In this document: in pieces, positions 37,345-46,595 of the stretch
How positions within the stretch are numbered: the stretch's first letter is position 1
Layout: each line of letters opens with the position of its first letter
Assembly (NCBI GenBank): GCA_964437245.1
Contig: CAYTGJ010000003.1
Location: forward strand, 21,350 to 85,349
From: JANYCO01 sp964437245
GTDB taxonomy: Bacteria; Bacteroidota; Bacteroidia; Cytophagales; Cytophagaceae
Direction: 5' to 3'
Length of the DNA stretch: 64,000 nt
The notes under the pieces: generated by a model
What the model was told of the DNA's origin: nothing
Databases searched by the model: none
What the model saw: only the letters and a program-made list of their open reading frames with translations
Position numbers and translations under genes: made by a program

Positions 37345-38130
37345 CTACCATCCTCCCCAGCTTCCTCCGGCGCCTCCGCCAAAGCTGGTTACTTTTGATC
37401 CTGAAACAGAAAATGGTCCGGTCCCTTTCTTGAAATCTTCAAAACGGCTGTGGGACGGTCTGAAGTGGTTCATCAGCATAAAGGCAGAAATGAATCCTAT
37501 TTTTTTCGTGCCAAAATGTTGCTTCTTGAATTGCGAGTATTGGTATAGAGGGAATAGGATCAGAAAGAAGACAAAAATTCCCAGGGTAATCAGGTAAATA
37601 TTGTACTGATCATCGGTTTTTAATTCTTCGTCGGTAAGTTTCCCGGTAATGTGGTTGGCAATTGCATCGGTGGCGAGGTTAAACCCTTCGTGAAATTCTT
37701 TCTTTTTGAAATGAGGCACCATATAGTGTGCCTCGATTTTTTTTAGAATGGTCGGGGTGAATTCATCCTGAAGATTAGTTCCCGGAATGATAGCATATCC
37801 ACGGTCTTCGTAATCGAATAAAATAAAGATTCCGTTTTCTTTAGTATAATCGTCTCCCCATTTTTCCGCCAGTTGACGGGTGAAGTTTACCACTTCAGTA
37901 TTTTTAAGGGATTTTATAGTGATGACAGTGACCTCTACCTTCAGAGAATCTTTAAACTTCTGGAGTTTGTATTCCAGAGCTTCTGTTCTTTTAGGTTCGT
38001 CCAAAAGACCTGCCAGGTCGTTTACGAAGCGTTTGGGTTCAGGTCTGTCCGGAATGCTGGCCTGCTTTTGAGCAAACACCGGCAAGGATAGAAAAACAGA
38101 AAATACCAGTAAAAAGAAACGTACCAACAT
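37345..38130 (-). CDS. TPM-domain protein (YgcG-like), third copy
   Basis: A 261-residue exported membrane protein: signal peptide (MLVRFFLLVFSVFLSLPVFA), a TPM domain (RFVNDLAGLLDEPKRTEALE, then VEVTVITIKSLKN and GIFILFDYEDRGYAI), one C-terminal membrane helix (about 180-198) and a Gly/Trp-rich tail (GGGAGGSWGGW). It resembles E. coli YgcG. TPM domains act as small enzymes or chaperone-like modules in photosystem and membrane repair; the role in bacteria is not settled. It lies 30 bases after the paralogue at 38161. Confidence 0.82.
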   Translation of the reverse strand: MLVRFFLLVFSVFLSLPVFAQKQASIPDRPEPKRFVNDLAGLLDEPKRTEALEYKLQKFKDSLKVEVTVITIKSLKNTEVVNFTRQLAEKWGDDYTKENGIFILFDYEDRGYAIIPGTNLQDEFTPTILKKIEAHYMVPHFKKKEFHEGFNLATDAIANHITGKLTDEELKTDDQYNIYLITLGIFVFFLILFPLYQYSQFKKQHFGTKKIGFISAFMLMNHFRPSHSRFEDFKKGTGPFSVSGSKVTSFGGGAGGSWGGW

Positions 38131-38160
38131 TTATTTTTAAGATTAGTGATTTTATTAAAA

Positions 38161-38877
38161 TTACCAGTCTCCGCTGGCGCCGCCGCCGCCAAAATCTCCA
38201 CCACCGAAGTCTCCTCCGGAGGAACCGCCATCGAACCAGCCTCCTCCGCCAAACCAGCCCCCTGAAGTATACCGGGTAGCAGAACCTGATTTTCGGTTAA
38301 AGATGAAATACAAAACGATCAGCATGATAAAAAACCAGCCTACCCAACTGTCTTCCTCTTCTGCCGTATCGGTTTCCGATCCGTCGCGGGTGTAGGCGTC
38401 CGAAGTCTCGTCGATGATCGCATCGACTGCATTGTTGATCCCTTCGGCATAATTGCCCTCCTTAAAGGATGGTTTCATGATCGTGTTTATGATCCATTTG
38501 GATTTGGCATCCGGGACGAAAGCTTCCAGTCCGTATCCCACCTCAATGCGCATTTTCCGCTCGTTGGGTGCAACAAGAATAAGCAGACCGTTGTCCTTAT
38601 CTTTCTGACCGATTCCCCAGCTTGTGGCAAGGCGGTAAGAAAAATCAGCCACATCATAACCGTTGAGACTATCTACGGTCACCACTACGATCTGAGTGGA
38701 CGTGGAATCATTGTAAGCTCTCAGTTTAGCTTCCAGTGAGGAGGTCTCGCTACCAAGAATACCGGCCAGGTCATTCACCATACGCATAGGGGAAGGCTTT
38801 TTCGGTATGTCCTGTGCAAAGATTCCTGCGGTGGCAACCAGGAACAGAAAGAGTAATAAAATTCTTTTTTTGATCAC
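38161..38877 (-). CDS. TPM-domain protein (YgcG-like), second copy
   Basis: A 238-residue paralogue of the neighbour at 37345: signal peptide, TPM domain (RMVNDLAGILGSETSSLEAK, then STQIVVVTVDSLNGYD and NGLLILVAPNERKMRIEVG), a membrane helix near residue 180 and a Gly-rich tail (FGGGDFGGGGASGDW). The start is GTG at 38877-38875; no in-frame ATG fits the signal peptide. A GC-rich hairpin (38890-38917) lies only 12 bases before this start, between it and the upstream TPM gene. Confidence 0.82.
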   Translation of the reverse strand: MIKKRILLLFLFLVATAGIFAQDIPKKPSPMRMVNDLAGILGSETSSLEAKLRAYNDSTSTQIVVVTVDSLNGYDVADFSYRLATSWGIGQKDKDNGLLILVAPNERKMRIEVGYGLEAFVPDAKSKWIINTIMKPSFKEGNYAEGINNAVDAIIDETSDAYTRDGSETDTAEEEDSWVGWFFIMLIVLYFIFNRKSGSATRYTSGGWFGGGGWFDGGSSGGDFGGGDFGGGGASGDW

Positions 38878-38889
38878 GATAAATTAAAA

Positions 38890-38917
38890 GGAGGGGGAGT
38901 GGATGGTCTCCCCCTCC
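38890..38917 (-). terminator. Perfect 10-bp hairpin between two TPM genes
   Basis: GGAGGGGGAG (38890-38899) pairs with CTCCCCCTCC (38908-38917) around an 8-base loop. On the minus strand it is followed by CTTTTAATTT, so it could terminate or attenuate transcription after the first TPM gene. It sits 12 bases before the next start codon, which would make it an intra-operon attenuator or RNA-stability element. Confidence 0.6.
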
Positions 38918-38927
38918 GTTTTAGTTA

Positions 38928-39379
38928 TTAATTATTTGAGAACGAAATGTCATCCGGGAGCTCATTGACATCGTCTGACTGATAAGGGAAATGGCTTTTC
39001 AGTTCGTCTCCCGCCTTACGGATCCCGTCGCAGAGTCCTTCGGTGAAGTTACCCTGCCGGAATTGCAGTTGCATATTGTTTTTAATAGATTCCCAGNNNN
39101 NNNNNNCCAGAACTCAGCAGGAACAACCGAATTGATTCCGGCATCTCCCAGGATCGCAAACTTTTTATCTTTCACCGCAAGGTAAAACAGCACGCCATTA
39201 CGAAGCTTTGTTTTGTGCATGTTAAGCGATGCAAAAACTTCTGTGGCTCTGTCCATTACTTCTTTTTTACAGGTATTTTCAATATGGACCTGTATCTCTC
39301 CGGAAGTATTCAGCTCTGCTTCCTTGATCGAAGTTACGATGGCTTTTTGCTGAGCGTCGTTAAAGAGGTGTATTGCCAT
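38928..39379 (-). CDS. TPM-domain protein, first copy, interrupted by scaffold gap
   Basis: A short cytoplasmic TPM protein of about 150 residues without signal peptide. The 5' part reads MAIHLFNDAQQKAIVTSIKE through GINSVVPAEFW to the gap at 39097-39106. Beyond the gap the matching frame is different and reads WESIKNNMQLQFRQGNFTEG through KSHFPYQSDDVNELPDD to a stop at 38928-38930. The ten-N placeholder therefore has the wrong length modulo 3; I do not think this is a true frameshift. It follows lemA by 4 bases. Confidence 0.82.
39097..39106. other. Scaffold gap (10 N) inside a TPM gene
   Basis: Ten Ns. The flanking frames of the TPM gene differ, so the true missing length is not 10 modulo 3. 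Confidence 0.99.
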
Positions 39380-39383
39380 TGAA

Positions 39384-39962
39384 TTAGAATTTTACAGAAG
39401 GAGCTTTGTCTGCCCCGGCCGAAGCTTCGAAATAACCTTTTTTCTCAAATCCGAACATTCCCGCAGTCATGTTATTTGGGAATTTACGGATATAGGTATT
39501 GTAATCCTTTACAGATTCGTTGAATTTCATCCGTTCTACAGTGATCCTGTTTTCTGTACCCTCCAGTTGTGCCTGCAATTCGGAAAAATTCTGACTGGCC
39601 TTCAGGTCAGGATAATTCTCTACGATGCTCATGAATTTTGAAAGAGCTCCGGTCAGTCCTTCCTGGGCTTTCTGGAATTGAGCCACTTTTTCAGGAGTAA
39701 GGTCATTGGCGTTGATGGTAGTTTTGGTAGCTTCTGCTCTTGCCTGTACTACGGCTTCCAGTGTTCCTTTTTCAAAATTGGCCACTCCTTTTACTGTTTC
39801 AACCAGGTTTGGGATAAGGTCCATTCTTCTTTGGTAAACATTCTGTACCTGGGCCCATTGTCCTTCTACAGCTTCTTGTTTTTCTACCATGCTGTTGTAG
39901 CCGCAGGAGCTTAAGGAAGCTGCTGAGATAAGTATGATCAGGTTTAAAAATAACTTTTTCAT
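39384..39962 (-). CDS. lemA: LemA family lipoprotein
   Basis: A 192-residue exported protein with lipobox LSSC (Cys at about residue 20), one N-terminal helix and a long helical body with QNVYQRRMDLIPNLVETVKG, the LemA signature. It is the first gene of a minus-strand cluster with three TPM proteins and a small membrane protein. LemA-TPM pairing is widespread in Bacteroidota and the pair is assumed to act at the membrane, but the biochemical role is unknown. Confidence 0.92.
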   Translation of the reverse strand: MKKLFLNLIILISAASLSSCGYNSMVEKQEAVEGQWAQVQNVYQRRMDLIPNLVETVKGVANFEKGTLEAVVQARAEATKTTINANDLTPEKVAQFQKAQEGLTGALSKFMSIVENYPDLKASQNFSELQAQLEGTENRITVERMKFNESVKDYNTYIRKFPNNMTAGMFGFEKKGYFEASAGADKAPSVKF

Positions 39963-40114
39963 AATCTATTGGAATTTAAGTTTTAGTAATAGCAAAAATA
40001 CATAATTATGTTAGAACTGAAAGGGATTGAAGGAGAATATTAAATCCGTATCCGTTTTAAATCCCCCGTTAATATTGTATTTTAGTCGCCGGAAAATCAT
40101 CTTATCCAAAACTT

Positions 40115-40756
40115 ATGATCGACGCTAATGACCGTTTACCCGCCAATAAACCGGATCCGTTGAAAACTACAGACTGGTTGATCTTAGGCATATTAGTTGT
40201 TCTGCTTGCCGTTACGTTCCCTTTTTTATGGTGGATATACAGACCGCTTCTTTGGGCTGTATTCAGAATCGCAATCCCCCTGGGACTTCTGGCATTTATC
40301 GGGTATTTTGCGATCCGGGCTTCTCAGTTGGGAGAAAATTCCGAAACAGCTTCGCCTGGCAATGGTTTTTTGACGACTCTTGGGAAGATATGGAAAGAGC
40401 TCATGCTGGGGATCCGAAAATACTTTAAAGTGGCAGTGGGTTCGGTGATTGTTGTAAACCTGTTGTTTGTGGCATTGGTACTTGGTTATACCAAATACTC
40501 GCGACAAACGGTAACTGAAAAGCAAATGCAGCGGATGACGCAGTCGATTGCCAGGTATAAAAGTGAATTGGGCTATTATCCTGCTGATCTTTCAGCGCTT
40601 ATCGGTAATGATCCCCTAAAAAGGGAATGGCTGCTGGATTCATGGGGAGGCAGGATCGAATATTCTATTGTGAAAAACGGAGCAGGATTTCAGCTTCTCT
40701 CTCCGGGTGCTGATGGGATCAAAGGAAACGGAGATGATATTATCGTGACTATTTAA
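40115..40756 (+). CDS. Three-helix membrane protein with GspG-like C-terminal domain
   Basis: A 213-residue protein with three hydrophobic helices (about 19-41, 44-68 and 100-123) and then a C-terminal region with the hallmarks of the type II secretion major pseudopilin: a helix with RYKSELGYYPADLSALI, a conserved LLDSWGGRIEY and the acidic Ca-site-like end SPGADGIKGNGDDIIV. No prepilin cleavage motif is present and no type II secretion genes are nearby, so it is not a normal pseudopilin. It ends at a bidirectional terminator. Confidence 0.7.
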   Translation: MIDANDRLPANKPDPLKTTDWLILGILVVLLAVTFPFLWWIYRPLLWAVFRIAIPLGLLAFIGYFAIRASQLGENSETASPGNGFLTTLGKIWKELMLGIRKYFKVAVGSVIVVNLLFVALVLGYTKYSRQTVTEKQMQRMTQSIARYKSELGYYPADLSALIGNDPLKREWLLDSWGGRIEYSIVKNGAGFQLLSPGADGIKGNGDDIIVTI

Positions 40757-40850
40757 TTTCAGCACTGGTTAGTTTCACCGCTCTGTTTGCTGGCTTTATA
40801 GCCAAACGAGTAACGATCTGAAAGACCTTTGATACCAGGGATAAAATAAA

Positions 40851-40895
40851 AAAGTACCGCCGGGAGACTTGTTTCCCGGCGGTACTTTTTTTAAG
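40851..40895. terminator. Bidirectional terminator between convergent genes
   Basis: A perfect 15-bp stem (40851-40865 with 40874-40888) containing GTACCGCCGGGA has an A run on the left and a T run on the right, so it can end transcription from the GspG-like gene and from the M48 gene. Confidence 0.92.
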
Positions 40896-40900
40896 GGCGA

Positions 40901-41704
40901 TTATTGCTGTGGCTTGTAGTATTTTTGTTTTATTTCAGGAAGCCATTTTCTGATATCGCTGATCCGCTTGTCGTCAGAAGGGTGGGTGGATAAAAGGACC
41001 GGAGTTGTTTTACCGGAGGATGCGTTTTTCATCCTGGTCCAGAATTCAGCGGCTTCGTCCGGATTATATCCTGCAAGCGCCATGAAAATAAGTCCCATAT
41101 GGTCCGCCTCCGATTCGTTCAACCGGCTGTAGGGAAGGAGTATTCCTACTTCTGTTCCCGTATTGTATGCTTGAGAAAACAAGGCCTTGGTTTCTTCCGG
41201 TTTGCTGGACAGCGCAACGTTGAGGGCTACCCCACCCATTTGCTGGACGATTCCCTGGCTCATTCGTTCTCCCCCGTGATTGGCAATAGCATGGGCGATC
41301 TCATGTCCCAGTACTACGGCCAGTCCTGTTTCATTTTGCACGACCGGCATAATACCTGTATATACCACTACTTTTCCTCCCGGCATACACCAGGCATTGA
41401 CAGCAGGATCGTCTACCAGGTTAAATTCCCATTTAAAACCATCCAGCTCTTTTTGACTCCCCTTCTCTGCCATGTACGTTTCTACAGCTTTTTGAATACG
41501 CGTTCCTACACGTGTGACCATCGCTGTTTGTTCCGCATTGGCAGACAACTTGTTTGAAGAAAGGAAAGTTTTATATTCGGAATAACTCATCGACTGCATT
41601 TCGCTGGCGGGAATAATACTAAGTGATTTTCTTCCGGTCACCGGGTTGGTCTGACAGCCGAACAATAATGCTCCGCAGAGCAACGTACAGGAAAGTAATT
41701 TCAT
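40901..41704 (-). CDS. M48-family metallopeptidase lipoprotein
   Basis: A 267-residue exported zinc protease. The signal peptide ends in a lipobox (LLFGC, Cys about 17), so it is probably lipid-anchored. The active site is LGHEIAHAIANH (HExxH) with the third ligand Glu expected in NESEADHMG. It resembles the LoiP/YcaL group of periplasmic proteases that act in outer-membrane quality control. A bidirectional terminator follows at 40851-40895. Confidence 0.92.
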   Translation of the reverse strand: MKLLSCTLLCGALLFGCQTNPVTGRKSLSIIPASEMQSMSYSEYKTFLSSNKLSANAEQTAMVTRVGTRIQKAVETYMAEKGSQKELDGFKWEFNLVDDPAVNAWCMPGGKVVVYTGIMPVVQNETGLAVVLGHEIAHAIANHGGERMSQGIVQQMGGVALNVALSSKPEETKALFSQAYNTGTEVGILLPYSRLNESEADHMGLIFMALAGYNPDEAAEFWTRMKNASSGKTTPVLLSTHPSDDKRISDIRKWLPEIKQKYYKPQQ

Positions 41705-41812
41705 AGTTCTATTTTGTTTTTGGATTGGTAAAAGTGAAATTATTCTATGATTATGAACAGTGACTTTTAAAGATTAGTTGCACAACGATCCGGGGAAAAC
41801 AGTATATGTTCT

Positions 41813-44272
41813 TTATTCGGTATAGAAGACTCGTTTTACACGCTCCCCTATGCCCGTCAGTAATTCATAAGGAATGGTGCCGATCTCTTTGGAAAGATCA
41901 AGGATAGAAGGAGTTTGCCCGAAAACGATCACTTCATCTCCCTCGGATGCTTCAATTCCGGTGACGTCTACCATGCACATGTCCATGCATACATTTCCTA
42001 TGATAGGGCAAAGAACTCCGTTGATTAGCACTTTCCCCCGGCCATTGCCGAATCCTCTGTCATATCCGTCGGCGTAACCGATCGCAATGGTGGCAATCGT
42101 GGTAGGGTTTTCAGCAACCCCTTTTCTGCTGTAGCCGATGCTTTCTCCTTTGGCTACCTGTTTTATTTGTGAAATGATCGTTTTCAACGTTCCCACGGTT
42201 TGAAGTTCGTGTTGGCGGAGTCCGTTTGCCTCTACTCCATATAAGCCAATTCCCAGCCGGACCATATTCATGTGTGCTTCCGGGAACCTGAGTATCCCGG
42301 CAGAGTTGACTGCGTGCAGGAGCGGTTTGTACCCCAGTGCGTTTTCGATCTGGTTGGCCATCCGCTCAAATTTTTGCAGTTGTGAGTGGGTAAAGGAATT
42401 GTGCACTGCTTCGTCAGCAGCAGCCAGGTGCGTAAAGATACTGGCAATTTTGACGATCGACAGTTCGGAGAGCTTGAGCAGCAAAGCATCCAGATCCTTT
42501 TCTTCAAAGCCCAGGCGGTGCATTCCCGTGTCAAGCTTAAGATGAATGACGGAGGTAGTATTACGTTCCCGCAGGTATTGAAGAAACTCTTCAAGAATTT
42601 TGAAACTGTAAATCTCAGGTTCAAGTTTATGTTTTACGATTTTGTCAAAGGTCTGATAGGAGGAATTCATGACCATGATCGGCAGCGTGATGCCGTTATT
42701 TCTCAAGGCCACTCCTTCGTCGGCATATGCTACAGCAAGGTAGTCGGCACGATGGTATTGCAGCAGGTTGGCCACTTCAAAACTACCGCTTCCGTAGGCA
42801 AAAGCCTTTACCATCACCATGATCTTTGTTCCTGGTTTGAGCAGTGATCGATAGTAGTTGAGGTTATGAGCCAATGCATCCAGGTTGATCTCAAGAATAG
42901 TACCGTGTACTTTCTGCTGTAGTGTCCGGGCAATCTTTTCAAATGCAAAGATCCGTGCTCCTTTTAGTAGAATGAGCTCATTGGAAAAAGAGGATAGAGC
43001 AATATTGTCCAGAAATTCATCTGTAGAAGAATAGAAAGATGCATTTAGCCCGGAAAAGGTATGCTGATGACGTGAGATCTTTTCTCCGATCCCGATGATC
43101 CGTGAGATCTTTTTTTCGTGCAGAAGGTCTGAAATCTGTTGGTATAGTTTATGGTCTTCGATTCCGGATTCCAGCACATCGGAAAGAATAACTGTTTTTT
43201 TTGTACGTTGTTTCTGCTGATCCAGGAAGTTGACAGCCATTGTCAGACCGGAAAGATCATTGCTATAGCTGTCGTCGATGATGTAGCTGTTGTTGATCCC
43301 CTCTTTCAGCTCCAGTCGCATAGCCACAGGAAGGAGGAAGTTGAGCCGTTCCTGTATTTTAGCCGGTTCTGTTTTGAAGTACAGGAGAACACAGATACAA
43401 TGCAATATGTTTTCTATAGAAGCATCATCTGTAAAAGGGAGCAGAAGATGCAACAGCTCGTTTGAGAAGAGAAGGGTTATTTTGCTTTCTGTACTTTGTT
43501 TGGCTATTTTCAGAATTTGCACATCTGCAGGCCCTTGGGTAGACCAGCAGAATCTTTTTTTACGGAGTTCTGAAATGGCAAGATGCACTTCCGCATGATC
43601 TTTTCTGTAAAAGACGATGTCTGTATGTAGAAAGAGGTTTAATTTTTCGGCGATCTTCTCCCTGGTATTTTTGAATCCTTCGTCGTGGGCAGGTCCTATG
43701 TTTGTGAAGATTCCTATGGTTGGTTGTATCACGGCTTCCAGTTGGGCCATTTCGTTGGGAAGCGAAATCCCTGCCTCGAATATACCGAGAGTATGGAGCT
43801 TGTTGATTTCCCATACAGAAAGGGGAACACCGATTTGCGAATTATAGCTCTTTGGATTTTTGGCTATCCGGAAATCCTGCTGAAGTAACTGCGCCAGCCA
43901 TTCTTTTACAATGGTTTTTCCATTGCTTCCTGTGATGGCAATGACCGGTATGGAATATTGATGACGATGAAATGCGGCAAGTTTTTGCAAGGCAGGGACC
44001 GATTGAGGAACCTGCCATATATTGGCTCCGGGATAGAGGGTGGCATTAATTTTTGCCTCTTTTTCCACTACAAAGCACCGGACTCCTTTTTCGTACAAAG
44101 AAGCAAGATATAAATGACCATCGTGCCGGACTCCTTTGATGGCAAAAAAAATCGAGTCGGCAGGGGATACGGTTTTTCTGCTGTCAAGAAGAATGTAATG
44201 AACAGGAATGTCTTTCTGAAACGAAAGAACTTCCGCTTTCATGATTTCGGCTATCGCTCCGGTCTGGATCAT
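41813..44272 (-). CDS. Bifunctional MurF ligase / alanine racemase
   Basis: An 819-residue fusion. The N-terminal half is MurF (UDP-MurNAc-tripeptide:D-Ala-D-Ala ligase) with ATP loop GSNGKTIVKEW and ILSDVLESG. The C-terminal half (from about 455) is a PLP-dependent alanine racemase with the Schiff-base Lys in MVKAFAYGSG, HLKLDTGMHRLG and GNVCMDMCMVDVT. The racemase makes D-Ala, which after dimerisation by Ddl becomes the substrate that MurF adds. This fusion is known in Bacteroidota. An MFS gene ends 15 bases upstream on the same strand. Confidence 0.95.
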   Translation of the reverse strand: MIQTGAIAEIMKAEVLSFQKDIPVHYILLDSRKTVSPADSIFFAIKGVRHDGHLYLASLYEKGVRCFVVEKEAKINATLYPGANIWQVPQSVPALQKLAAFHRHQYSIPVIAITGSNGKTIVKEWLAQLLQQDFRIAKNPKSYNSQIGVPLSVWEINKLHTLGIFEAGISLPNEMAQLEAVIQPTIGIFTNIGPAHDEGFKNTREKIAEKLNLFLHTDIVFYRKDHAEVHLAISELRKKRFCWSTQGPADVQILKIAKQSTESKITLLFSNELLHLLLPFTDDASIENILHCICVLLYFKTEPAKIQERLNFLLPVAMRLELKEGINNSYIIDDSYSNDLSGLTMAVNFLDQQKQRTKKTVILSDVLESGIEDHKLYQQISDLLHEKKISRIIGIGEKISRHQHTFSGLNASFYSSTDEFLDNIALSSFSNELILLKGARIFAFEKIARTLQQKVHGTILEINLDALAHNLNYYRSLLKPGTKIMVMVKAFAYGSGSFEVANLLQYHRADYLAVAYADEGVALRNNGITLPIMVMNSSYQTFDKIVKHKLEPEIYSFKILEEFLQYLRERNTTSVIHLKLDTGMHRLGFEEKDLDALLLKLSELSIVKIASIFTHLAAADEAVHNSFTHSQLQKFERMANQIENALGYKPLLHAVNSAGILRFPEAHMNMVRLGIGLYGVEANGLRQHELQTVGTLKTIISQIKQVAKGESIGYSRKGVAENPTTIATIAIGYADGYDRGFGNGRGKVLINGVLCPIIGNVCMDMCMVDVTGIEASEGDEVIVFGQTPSILDLSKEIGTIPYELLTGIGERVKRVFYTE

Positions 44273-44287
44273 GGCATGGATGAAAGA

Positions 44288-45607
44288 TTAATGAGGAGCT
44301 TGTTCGATATCTGACAGACCTTCGGTAAGAGCCAATAGCTTTTTGTATAAAATGATCAGTATCACGCCGGCAGAGAGGGTGAAAAAGCCCAGTATAGCAT
44401 AGGCTATGGTGATATTGGATTCCCTTGCAAAGAAAGGTAAACTGAAGGCAAGGATAAAGGCAAGCCGGAATACTGTGGTGATCACATTGAACATACTGTT
44501 TACCCTTCCGGTCAGTTCGTTGGGAACGAGCATGAATAAGTAGGAGATACGGAATATTCTTGATCCGGCATTGGCGATCCCGAAGAGGAATGATACAACG
44601 TAAAAGAGGCTGTTTTCATCGATCAGCGCACTGATAAAGAAGCCCGCAGAGGTAAAGACGATGAAAATAATGATCGATTTCGGGATAGGCATCTTACTGA
44701 GAAAACCACCAACCATAAAACCGGCCAGCAGGGAGCCCGAAGCATACATCACTTCTGAGAAACTCAGTACGTCTCCTCCTGCTTGTAGATTATTCTTGAC
44801 ATAGATCGGTAGCAACCCAAAACGTTCTACCAATAATACGATGAAAATGGAGTAAGAACACACCCCGAAGACGGTGACCAGTTTGTGCTGAATAAGGAAG
44901 TCGTACCCTGACTTCAGGCGGTCTTTAAGATCTCCTTCGTCAAACTGGGCAAGGTTTTTAACAGGTTTATACTTTATGAAAATAATCATAATGAAGGAGA
45001 GTATATAGCTGATACCATCCAGCAGGAAAATTTCATGAAGTTCCCATTTTTCTATTTTTAGAGCAAAAGTTCCCACAAAAGGAAGCGTTTCAATAGAGTC
45101 GACTCCTTCAAGGAGGAATACTCCAAGAGCAGCAGATGCAACGGCGGTAGACTGACCTACGATCTCGATGTAGGAAGTGACCTTGGTATAATCTTTCGGA
45201 TCGGAGATCTCCTGTGCAAAAGCATACAGGTTAGGATAGTGAATGATATAACCGAAAAATGTGGTGGCAAATACCATTACGATCAGGGCTGTAGGGAGTG
45301 CATGGTCCTGAAGTTCGGGAGAGGCAAATTCTTTAAAACCAAGAGAGGCTATGGAAAGTACAATAAGCCCTTCGATGAAATTAGTACCGAGAAAAACATC
45401 TTTCCGGTTAAACCCGTCGACCAGCGCACCGGCGTACAGTCCCCAGAAAAGAGACCCCAGCGTTACCAAAGCATAAAAGATATTGAAAAGGGGAGATAAG
45501 TTCTGACTGGCAAAGTACCAGGGAATACTGAGCATGGTAACACCTTGCGCAAAACCTGACAGACCGTTGGCAAGAAAAAGAATCAGTAATGCCTTTTTAT
45601 TTCTCAA
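44288..45607 (-). CDS. MFS transporter
   Basis: A 439-residue polytopic protein with about 12 hydrophobic segments and an extra loop near the middle. The order of helices and a motif A-like segment (GLYAGALVDGFNRKDVFLG) point to the major facilitator superfamily, in the DHA3/MFS_3-type efflux group. The substrate is unknown. The start is TTG at 45607-45605, because an in-frame stop lies immediately upstream and the first membrane helix begins there. It precedes murF-alr by 15 bases and is divergent from recX. Confidence 0.82.
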   Translation of the reverse strand: MRNKKALLILFLANGLSGFAQGVTMLSIPWYFASQNLSPLFNIFYALVTLGSLFWGLYAGALVDGFNRKDVFLGTNFIEGLIVLSIASLGFKEFASPELQDHALPTALIVMVFATTFFGYIIHYPNLYAFAQEISDPKDYTKVTSYIEIVGQSTAVASAALGVFLLEGVDSIETLPFVGTFALKIEKWELHEIFLLDGISYILSFIMIIFIKYKPVKNLAQFDEGDLKDRLKSGYDFLIQHKLVTVFGVCSYSIFIVLLVERFGLLPIYVKNNLQAGGDVLSFSEVMYASGSLLAGFMVGGFLSKMPIPKSIIIFIVFTSAGFFISALIDENSLFYVVSFLFGIANAGSRIFRISYLFMLVPNELTGRVNSMFNVITTVFRLAFILAFSLPFFARESNITIAYAILGFFTLSAGVILIILYKKLLALTEGLSDIEQAPH

Positions 45608-45641
45608 TTAAATTATACTTTAGTTGCGTAAATGTAATAAA

Positions 45642-46121
45642 ATGAACTTACCTAAAAAAGAAAAATCTTATACTGATAAAGAGATACTTATGAAAATAAG
45701 TGCATTTTGTGCTTATCAGGAAAGGACTCAGCAGGAAGTTCGTGATAAGTTATACGGGTATGGCTTACAGAAGGATTCGGTAGAAGCTTTAATCGTAAGG
45801 TTAATCGGGGAAAATTTTATTAACGAAGAAAGATTTGCCAGGACGTATGCCGGAGGAAAATTCAGGATTAAAAGTTGGGGAAGAAAAAAAATACAGGAGG
45901 GACTTAAACAGAAAAATATTTCCGAATATTGTATCCGGCAGGCGATGAAAGAAATTCCTGAAAAAGAATACCTCGCCAGGCTTCGTGAGCTGATTGAAAA
46001 AAGGTCGGCAAAAGAACAGGAAAGTAATGAGTACAAAAGAAAATACAAGATCGCGCAATATGTGATCTCTAAAGGGTATGAAGCCGATCTCGTATGGGAA
46101 ATGCTGAATACCGGAGTTTAA
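45642..46121 (+). CDS. recX: Regulatory protein RecX
   Basis: A 159-residue all-helical protein with the three-repeat RecX layout (AYQERTQQEVRDKLYGYGL, LIGENFINEERFARTYAGG, then IKSWGRKKIQEGLKQKNIS). RecX inhibits RecA filaments. The ATG at 45642 is used; an in-frame TTG six codons earlier is less likely. recA is not in the window. rnhA follows after 3 bases, so the two are co-transcribed. Confidence 0.9.
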   Translation: MNLPKKEKSYTDKEILMKISAFCAYQERTQQEVRDKLYGYGLQKDSVEALIVRLIGENFINEERFARTYAGGKFRIKSWGRKKIQEGLKQKNISEYCIRQAMKEIPEKEYLARLRELIEKRSAKEQESNEYKRKYKIAQYVISKGYEADLVWEMLNTGV

Positions 46122-46124
46122 TTT

Positions 46125-46595
46125 ATGAATAATTCAGTGATCAATATATTTACCGATGGCGCTTCGCGCGGTAATCCGGGACCGGGAGGGTATGGAGTGG
46201 TGCTTACCTATAAACAACACCGTAAGGAAATGAGTGAGGGATACCGGAAAACGACGAACAACCGGATGGAACTCCTCGCCGTTATTGTCGGACTGGAGAC
46301 CCTGAAGGAACCAGGTCGTGAAGTAATGGTATATTCGGATTCAAAGTATGTGGTGGACTCGGTCGAAAAAGGCTGGATATGGGATTGGGAGAAAAAGAAT
46401 TTTAAAGATAAAAAAAACGAAGATCTCTGGAGGCGTTTTATCTACATCTACAAGAAACATAAAGTACGGTTTACCTGGATCCGGGGACATGCAGGACATC
46501 CTGAGAATGAATTCTGTGACAAGCTGGCGGTAGCCGCTGCTTTGGGAGGTAATCTGAGAGTAGATTTCGGATATGAAAGTGAGGAAAGGAATTAA
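46125..46595 (+). CDS. rnhA: Ribonuclease HI
   Basis: A 156-residue RNase H that removes RNA from RNA:DNA hybrids. The four catalytic acidic residues are visible: Asp in IFTDGASRGNPGPGG, Glu in NNRMELLAVI, Asp in VYSDSKYVVDS and Asp in NEFCDKLA. The basic handle region is present (WDWEKKNFKDKKNEDLW). It forms an operon with recX and is convergent with the small zinc-ribbon gene at 46702. Confidence 0.95.
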   Translation: MNNSVINIFTDGASRGNPGPGGYGVVLTYKQHRKEMSEGYRKTTNNRMELLAVIVGLETLKEPGREVMVYSDSKYVVDSVEKGWIWDWEKKNFKDKKNEDLWRRFIYIYKKHKVRFTWIRGHAGHPENEFCDKLAVAAALGGNLRVDFGYESEERN

